Of a stretch of 19,416 nucleotides of DNA, positions 15,038 through 19,416 are shown piece by piece. A program made the translations under genes and the position numbers. Numbering within the stretch: position 1 is the stretch's first letter; each line of letters starts with the position of its first letter. A model generated the notes under the pieces. That model worked only from the letters and a program-made list of their open reading frames with translations, did not search any database and had not been told where the DNA came from. The DNA lies in contig CALZKX010000220.1 of the NCBI GenBank assembly GCA_945788155.1, forward strand, positions 1 through 19,416. Direction: 5' to 3'. The DNA comes from an uncultured Flavobacteriaceae bacterium (GTDB lineage: Bacteria; Bacteroidota; Bacteroidia; Flavobacteriales; Flavobacteriaceae).

Positions 15038-15882
15038 TTGATAAGTGCTAATTTCAAGCTGTCAATCCATGCAGGTATTTCAATACTAAATGTTTTTTTT
15101 ATCTTAGTTGTATCTAAAACACTATAATTTGGGCGTTTTGCTGGCGTTGGATAATAAGCTGTTTTTATTGGTATTGCTTTAACTTTTTTATTGGACAAAT
15201 CAAAAATTGTTTTTGCAAATTCATTCCAATTTGTAACGCCTTCATTACTATAATGATAAATGCCATAAGCTTTACAGTTGCTTATTATTATTTTTAATAT
15301 TATAATTGCTAAGTCTTTTGCATAAGTTGGAGATCCCCATTGGTCGTAAACAATATTTAGCTCTTCCTTTTCCATTGATAATTCCAACATGGTTTTAAAA
15401 AAATTATTGCCGTGTTCTGAATATAACCAAGAGGTTCTAATTATAAAATATTTTTCTAATATATTGCAAATATATGATTCTCCTTTTAATTTTGAAGCCC
15501 CGTAAACATTAATTGGGTTTGGTAAATCGTTTTCTTTGTATGGAGTTTTTGTATTCCCATCAAATACAAAGTCGGTGGAAATGTGTATAAATGTTATATC
15601 ATTTTTTTTACAAGATTGAGCTAAATATTTAACTGCCTCAGCATTAACCAAAAAAGCTTTTTCTTTTTCTTTTTCAGCTTTGTCAACAGCTGTATATGCA
15701 GCACAATTTACTAAATAATCAAACTTAGTGTTTCCAAATAAACTATTGACAGTATTCTTGTTTGTAATATCTAACTCTTTAGAGCTCTTAAAACGCCACT
15801 TAATCTTTTCATTAGTATTTGCAATATCCCGTAAGCATCTGCCTAATTGTCCATTGGAGCCTGTGACCAATACATTAATCAT
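15028..15882 (-). CDS. rfbD: dTDP-4-dehydrorhamnose reductase
   Basis: A 284-residue short-chain dehydrogenase/reductase that performs the last step to dTDP-L-rhamnose, the NAD(P)H-dependent reduction of dTDP-4-dehydro-L-rhamnose. The nucleotide-binding motif is TGSNGQLG (7-14), the STD segment is at 102-104 (STDFVFDG) and the catalytic pair is Y127-x3-K131 in NVYGASKLKGE. Length is normal. Its ATG overlaps the stop of rfbC by four bases (ATGA), so translation is likely coupled. Confidence 0.95.
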   Translation of the reverse strand: MINVLVTGSNGQLGRCLRDIANTNEKIKWRFKSSKELDITNKNTVNSLFGNTKFDYLVNCAAYTAVDKAEKEKEKAFLVNAEAVKYLAQSCKKNDITFIHISTDFVFDGNTKTPYKENDLPNPINVYGASKLKGESYICNILEKYFIIRTSWLYSEHGNNFFKTMLELSMEKEELNIVYDQWGSPTYAKDLAIIILKIIISNCKAYGIYHYSNEGVTNWNEFAKTIFDLSNKKVKAIPIKTAYYPTPAKRPNYSVLDTTKIKKTFSIEIPAWIDSLKLALINLY

Positions 15883-16424
15883 AATCTAATGTCTTCAAAT
15901 TTAGGCAATTTTATATCCTTTTCAGATATAATGAGTTGATTTTTAGGGAGTTTCCAATCAATATTTAAAGTAGGGTCGGAAAATATTATTCCGTGCTCAG
16001 ACTCTTTATTATAAAAATTGTCGCATTTGTAAGAAAACACAGCTGTGTGGCTTAGTACTACAAATCCATGTGCAAAACCTCGAGGGATAAACAATTGTTT
16101 TTTATTGTCTTCTGTAAGCTCCACCGAAACATGTTGTTCAAAAGTTGGTGAGTTTTTTCTAATATCTACAGCCACATCTAATACTTTTCCTTTAATTACT
16201 CGAACTAGTTTTGATTGAGCGTGTTCGCCAACTTGATAATGCAACCCTCGTAAAACTCCTTTTGAAGAAAAAGATTCATTATCTTGAACAAACTCTACTT
16301 TTAAATCAAGAGCCTCATTAAAAACATTTCTATTATAACTTTCTAAAAAATATCCTCTTTTATCCTCAAAAACCCTTGGTTCTAATACATAACACCCTTT
16401 TAGTTTTGTTTTTTTTGCAATCAT
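15879..16424 (-). CDS. rfbC: dTDP-4-dehydrorhamnose 3,5-epimerase
   Basis: A 181-residue cupin-fold enzyme that inverts C3 and C5 of dTDP-4-dehydro-6-deoxy-D-glucose to give the L-rhamno form. Visible family residues are GVLRGLHYQ with catalytic His62 (57-64), QSKLVRVIKG with Lys72, VLDVAVDIR, IPRGFAHGF (113-121) and Tyr132 in FSYKCDNFYN. Length is normal. The start codon shares one base with the stop of rfbA (TAATG), and the 3' end overlaps rfbD by four bases. Confidence 0.95.
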   Translation of the reverse strand: MIAKKTKLKGCYVLEPRVFEDKRGYFLESYNRNVFNEALDLKVEFVQDNESFSSKGVLRGLHYQVGEHAQSKLVRVIKGKVLDVAVDIRKNSPTFEQHVSVELTEDNKKQLFIPRGFAHGFVVLSHTAVFSYKCDNFYNKESEHGIIFSDPTLNIDWKLPKNQLIISEKDIKLPKFEDIRL

Positions 16425-17290
16425 TACTTCTTTTTTAATAAACCCAATAAATTCTTGCCATAACCACTTTTAAGCAATGGATTTGCAAGACCAACAAATT
16501 GTTCTTTATTTATATAGCCCATTTCAAAAGCAGCTGCCTCGATTGATCCAATTTTCAAACCCTGTCTCTCTTCAATCACTTCAACAAATTGAGAGGCTTG
16601 CATTAATGACTGAAACGTTCCTGTATCTAACCAAGCGGTTCCTCGATCTAATATGCTTACGCTTAATTTGCCTTGGTTTAAATACTCTTTATTAACGTCC
16701 GTTATTTCTAACTCTCCTCTATGACTTGGCTTTATGTTTTTCGCTATTTGAACAACTGAATTATCATAAAAATAAATTCCAGGAACCGCATAATTTGACT
16801 TAGGTTCGGATGGCTTTTCTTCAATAGAAATTGCTTGTCCTTTATCATTAAATTCTACCACACCATAACGTTCTGGGTCATGAACTCTGTAAGCATATAT
16901 AACTCCTCCATCAGGGTCATTGTTGCTTTGCAATAATATTGCTAAACCAGTTCCGTAAAAAATATTGTCTCCCAATATTAAAGCAACTTTATCATTACCG
17001 ATGAATTCTTCCCCAATAATAAAAGCTTCGGCCAAACCATTAGGGGCTTCTTGTATTGCATATTCAAATTTACATCCATACTTTTTTCCGTCTCCCAGAA
17101 GGTCTTTAAATAATGGTAAATCTTTTGGAGTTGAGATAATTAATACTTCATTAATTCCTGAATACATTAGAGTAGAAAGCGGATAGTAAATCATCGGCTT
17201 GTCATAAATTGGCATTAACTGTTTGCTTACAGATAAGGTTAATGGGTGAAGTCTTGTGCCTGATCCCCCTGCTAAAATAATCCCTTTCAT
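16424..17290 (-). CDS. rfbA: Glucose-1-phosphate thymidylyltransferase
   Basis: A 288-residue nucleotidyltransferase that makes dTDP-glucose from dTTP and glucose-1-phosphate, the entry step of dTDP-L-rhamnose synthesis. The signature GGSGTRLHPLT is at 8-18, SKQLMPIYDKPMIYYPLS at 22-39, the metal-binding LGDNIFYG at 106-113, then EKPSEPKSNYAVPGIYF and the C-terminal RGTAWLDTGT. The length agrees with the homotetrameric RmlA enzymes. It lies 9 nt downstream of rfbB. Confidence 0.96.
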   Translation of the reverse strand: MKGIILAGGSGTRLHPLTLSVSKQLMPIYDKPMIYYPLSTLMYSGINEVLIISTPKDLPLFKDLLGDGKKYGCKFEYAIQEAPNGLAEAFIIGEEFIGNDKVALILGDNIFYGTGLAILLQSNNDPDGGVIYAYRVHDPERYGVVEFNDKGQAISIEEKPSEPKSNYAVPGIYFYDNSVVQIAKNIKPSHRGELEITDVNKEYLNQGKLSVSILDRGTAWLDTGTFQSLMQASQFVEVIEERQGLKIGSIEAAAFEMGYINKEQFVGLANPLLKSGYGKNLLGLLKKK

Positions 17291-17299
17291 TAATTTTAA

Positions 17300-18349
17300 T
17301 TAACTATTAATATATTGTTTTTGGTAATACGATTGATAGTCTCCTGAAGTAACATTATTTAACCAGATGTCATTATTTAAGTACCAATCTATTGTGAGTT
17401 TTAAACCCTCTTCAAAAGTAACTGAGGGTTTCCACCCAAGTTCTTTGCTTATCTTTGATGCATCTATAGCATAACGTAAATCATGTCCTGGACGGTCTTT
17501 AACATAAGTAATCAACTTTTCTGATGTTCCTGGGTTTTTTTGTAGTTTTTTGTCCATCTGAGCGCAAAGTAGTTTTACTAAATCAATATTCGTCCATTCA
17601 TTAAAACCTCCAATATTATACGTTTCTTTAATTTTTCCTTGATGAAAAACCAAATCAATGGCTATAGCATGGTCAATAACATATAACCAATCTCTTGTAT
17701 AATTACCGTCCCCATAAACAGGTAATGGTTTATTATTCAATATATTATTAATGAAAAGTGGGATTAGTTTTTCTGGAAATTGATTTGGTCCGTAATTGTT
17801 TGAGCAATTTGTAATAATATAAGGCAGTCCATAAGTTTCTCCGTAGGATCTAACAAAATGGTCTGAGCTTGCTTTTGAAGCTGAATAGGGTGAATTAGGA
17901 TTATAGGATGTTGCTTCCGTAAACAATCCTGTTTTTCCTAATGAGCCATAAACCTCATCGGTGCTAACATGATAAAATAATTTACCCTTAAAATCACTTC
18001 CCCATAGTAATCTAAATGCATTAAGTAAATTTATAGTTCCCAGTACATTGGTGTTTACAAAAGCTAATGGATCTGTTATTGATCTATCTACATGGGATTC
18101 TGCGGCTAAATGAATCACACTATCAAACTTGTATAAAGAAAAAAGTGACTCTATGGTATCCGCATCAGTAATATTAGCTTTAATAAATGTATAATTTGGT
18201 TCGTTTTCAATATCCTCCAAATTTTCTAAATTCCCTGCATAAGTTAAAGCATCTAAATTATAGATGTGGTGGTTGGGGTACTTATTTACAAACAATCTAA
18301 TAACATGCGATCCAATAAATCCTGCGCCTCCTGTAATTAAAATATTCAT
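17300..18349 (-). CDS. rfbB: dTDP-glucose 4,6-dehydratase
   Basis: A 349-residue extended SDR enzyme that converts dTDP-D-glucose to dTDP-4-dehydro-6-deoxy-D-glucose with bound NAD+. It shows TGGAGFIGSH (6-15), AAESHVDRSI (82-91), STDEVYG (129-135) with the Thr-Asp-Glu catalytic triplet, and Y155-x3-K159 in SPYSASKASSDH. YNIGG and the C-terminal DRPGHDLRYAIDASK also match the family. It is the first of the four rhamnose genes in transcription order and begins 2 nt after the Wzz-like gene's stop. Confidence 0.96.
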   Translation of the reverse strand: MNILITGGAGFIGSHVIRLFVNKYPNHHIYNLDALTYAGNLENLEDIENEPNYTFIKANITDADTIESLFSLYKFDSVIHLAAESHVDRSITDPLAFVNTNVLGTINLLNAFRLLWGSDFKGKLFYHVSTDEVYGSLGKTGLFTEATSYNPNSPYSASKASSDHFVRSYGETYGLPYIITNCSNNYGPNQFPEKLIPLFINNILNNKPLPVYGDGNYTRDWLYVIDHAIAIDLVFHQGKIKETYNIGGFNEWTNIDLVKLLCAQMDKKLQKNPGTSEKLITYVKDRPGHDLRYAIDASKISKELGWKPSVTFEEGLKLTIDWYLNNDIWLNNVTSGDYQSYYQKQYINS

Positions 18350-18351
18350 GA

Positions 18352-19416
18352 TTAAATTTTATCTTTATAACGTTCAAGAAATCTAATAAATTCTATTAAT
18401 ACTAACACCAAAAAAGTTAATAATGCTAATTTTATTCCAATTGAAATAGCCCAACTTGTTGCAATGCCAAAAATCTTAGCTTCATTATGAAGGGTTCCGT
18501 CGCCATCTTGTATAGACATTATCTCAATTATTTCTTCTAAATTCTTTCTGTCTGACTCATTTTTAACAAGTTCTCGCCTTAAATCTAAATCTTTACTAAA
18601 AAGCTCAAATTCTTTTGTAACATTTTTGTCATTTGCCCCACCTACGACTATATTGGTTGAGCCTCCTAATGGTAATTCTTCCTGTTGTTGTTTTAAAACT
18701 TGTGTATAAACCGCTTGAAGTGTTTTAGATTCTTCTAGAGATTGTTCAATAACCATGTCCTCATTGTTTAAATTGGTTATTTTTTTTAATTTTTGGTTAA
18801 GAAAAAATTCGCTTTTTTCAATATTTTCAATAATATTTCTAAGTACATTATTAAAGTTATCTTTCGTAAATGATTTTAAGGTTATTTTTTGAATATTGTA
18901 ATTATAGTCTTTTGAGTTTTCTAAAAAATCTTTGTATTCAACTGTACTTGCCAATACAGAATCCAAGCTTTTAACATACTCATTAAACAATTGCAGTTTT
19001 TGATTTTCAGTAAGATTGGATGCCATTTCTAATCCTGAAATTTCATTAGATTTGGATGTTGTGATATTTAATATTTTTGAAGTTTCTATAGAGTCTTTTT
19101 GTTGAAAAAGGGAGTTGTAATAGTTTATAGTGTTAAACAGGTGCTCTCCTGTATCATAATTTTGCTTTATAATAGCTGTTGAGTGATATACTTTTTTTTC
19201 TGTTTTATTCTTAACAAACCCTAATCCTGCTCCAATAACCCCAGCAATAATTATTTTTATAAAGTGTTTTTTAGTGAAAAATACTAGCCATACAAACGTT
19301 AAAAAAATCTTATTTAGGATGTTTCCAATAAACCTAAAAAACCTATCGAAGGCACTGCCAATGAGCTTAAATAATTGTCCTAAATCTATTTCTTCGGATG
19401 GTTGTTGTTCTGGTAG
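18352..19416 (-). CDS. Wzz-like polysaccharide chain-length/co-polymerase protein, 5' end outside the window
   Basis: The frame is open from the right edge (19416) to the TAA at 18352-18354, giving 354 visible residues and no start codon in the expected place. The Met at 19026 is internal: upstream of it in the same frame lie a basic, hydrophobic stretch (FVWLVFFTKKHFIKIIIAGV, then IGAGLGF), which forms the first membrane helix at about visible residues 52-68, and the family-typical YHSTAIIKQNY and NTINYYNSLF segments. The C terminus has the second membrane helix (about 325-343) and a short basic cytosolic tail. Two membrane anchors around a helical, charged periplasmic region fit Wzz proteins of Bacteroidetes. 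The protein should set the length of the polymer made by Wzy. Confidence 0.85.
   Translation of the reverse strand, partial: LPEQQPSEEIDLGQLFKLIGSAFDRFFRFIGNILNKIFLTFVWLVFFTKKHFIKIIIAGVIGAGLGFVKNKTEKKVYHSTAIIKQNYDTGEHLFNTINYYNSLFQQKDSIETSKILNITTSKSNEISGLEMASNLTENQKLQLFNEYVKSLDSVLASTVEYKDFLENSKDYNYNIQKITLKSFTKDNFNNVLRNIIENIEKSEFFLNQKLKKITNLNNEDMVIEQSLEESKTLQAVYTQVLKQQQEELPLGGSTNIVVGGANDKNVTKEFELFSKDLDLRRELVKNESDRKNLEEIIEIMSIQDGDGTLHNEAKIFGIATSWAISIGIKLALLTFLVLVLIEFIRFLERYKDKI

Overview
The window is a polysaccharide (capsule or O-antigen type) biosynthesis locus from a Bacteroidetes bacterium, most likely a member of the Flavobacteriaceae. I base this on the strong AT richness, the Bacteroidetes type of Wzz protein, a lipoprotein with a KDE tail after the lipid cysteine, and candidate promoters of the TTG / TAnnTTTG type. 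Family assignments are from reading the proteins; no database search was run.

Every recognised gene is on the minus strand, so transcription runs from the right edge to the left. From right to left: a Wzz-like chain-length regulator that enters from outside the window (18352-19416); the four dTDP-L-rhamnose genes rfbB, rfbA, rfbC and rfbD (15028-18349); a small lipoprotein (14443-14985); a nonulosonic (sialic-type) acid block made of a cytidylyltransferase fused to a PseG-like hydrolase and a NeuB/PseI-type synthase (11757-14438); a pyruvyl transferase family protein (10714-11742); a Wzx-like flippase; a GT-B glycosyltransferase; a Wzy-like polymerase; a Wzy_C/O-antigen-ligase protein; a DUF1972-type glycosyltransferase; and a second Wzy_C protein that ends at 3069. 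Gaps between these genes are 0-42 nt and several genes overlap, so 3069-19416 reads as one operon of about 16 kb.

The genes suggest a Wzx/Wzy-dependent glycan that contains L-rhamnose and a CMP-activated nonulosonic acid, possibly pyruvylated. Two glycosyltransferases are present, one plausibly for rhamnose (DUF1972) and one plausibly for the nonulosonic acid (HP and S/T motifs). The initiating phosphoglycosyltransferase and the early nonulosonic acid enzymes are not in the window.

The left end has a different character. Between the operon and an intact ugd gene (110-1414) lie a decayed, truncated second ugd start (2826-2998) and a complete AAA_14/DUF4143 ATPase (1565-2695). Beyond ugd there is a 21-bp perfect hairpin and then what appears to be the start of another ATPase of the same kind (1-60). 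This looks like the scarred edge of a locus that has been swapped or rearranged. No tRNA, rRNA, CRISPR array or insertion sequence was seen, and no credible plus-strand gene.
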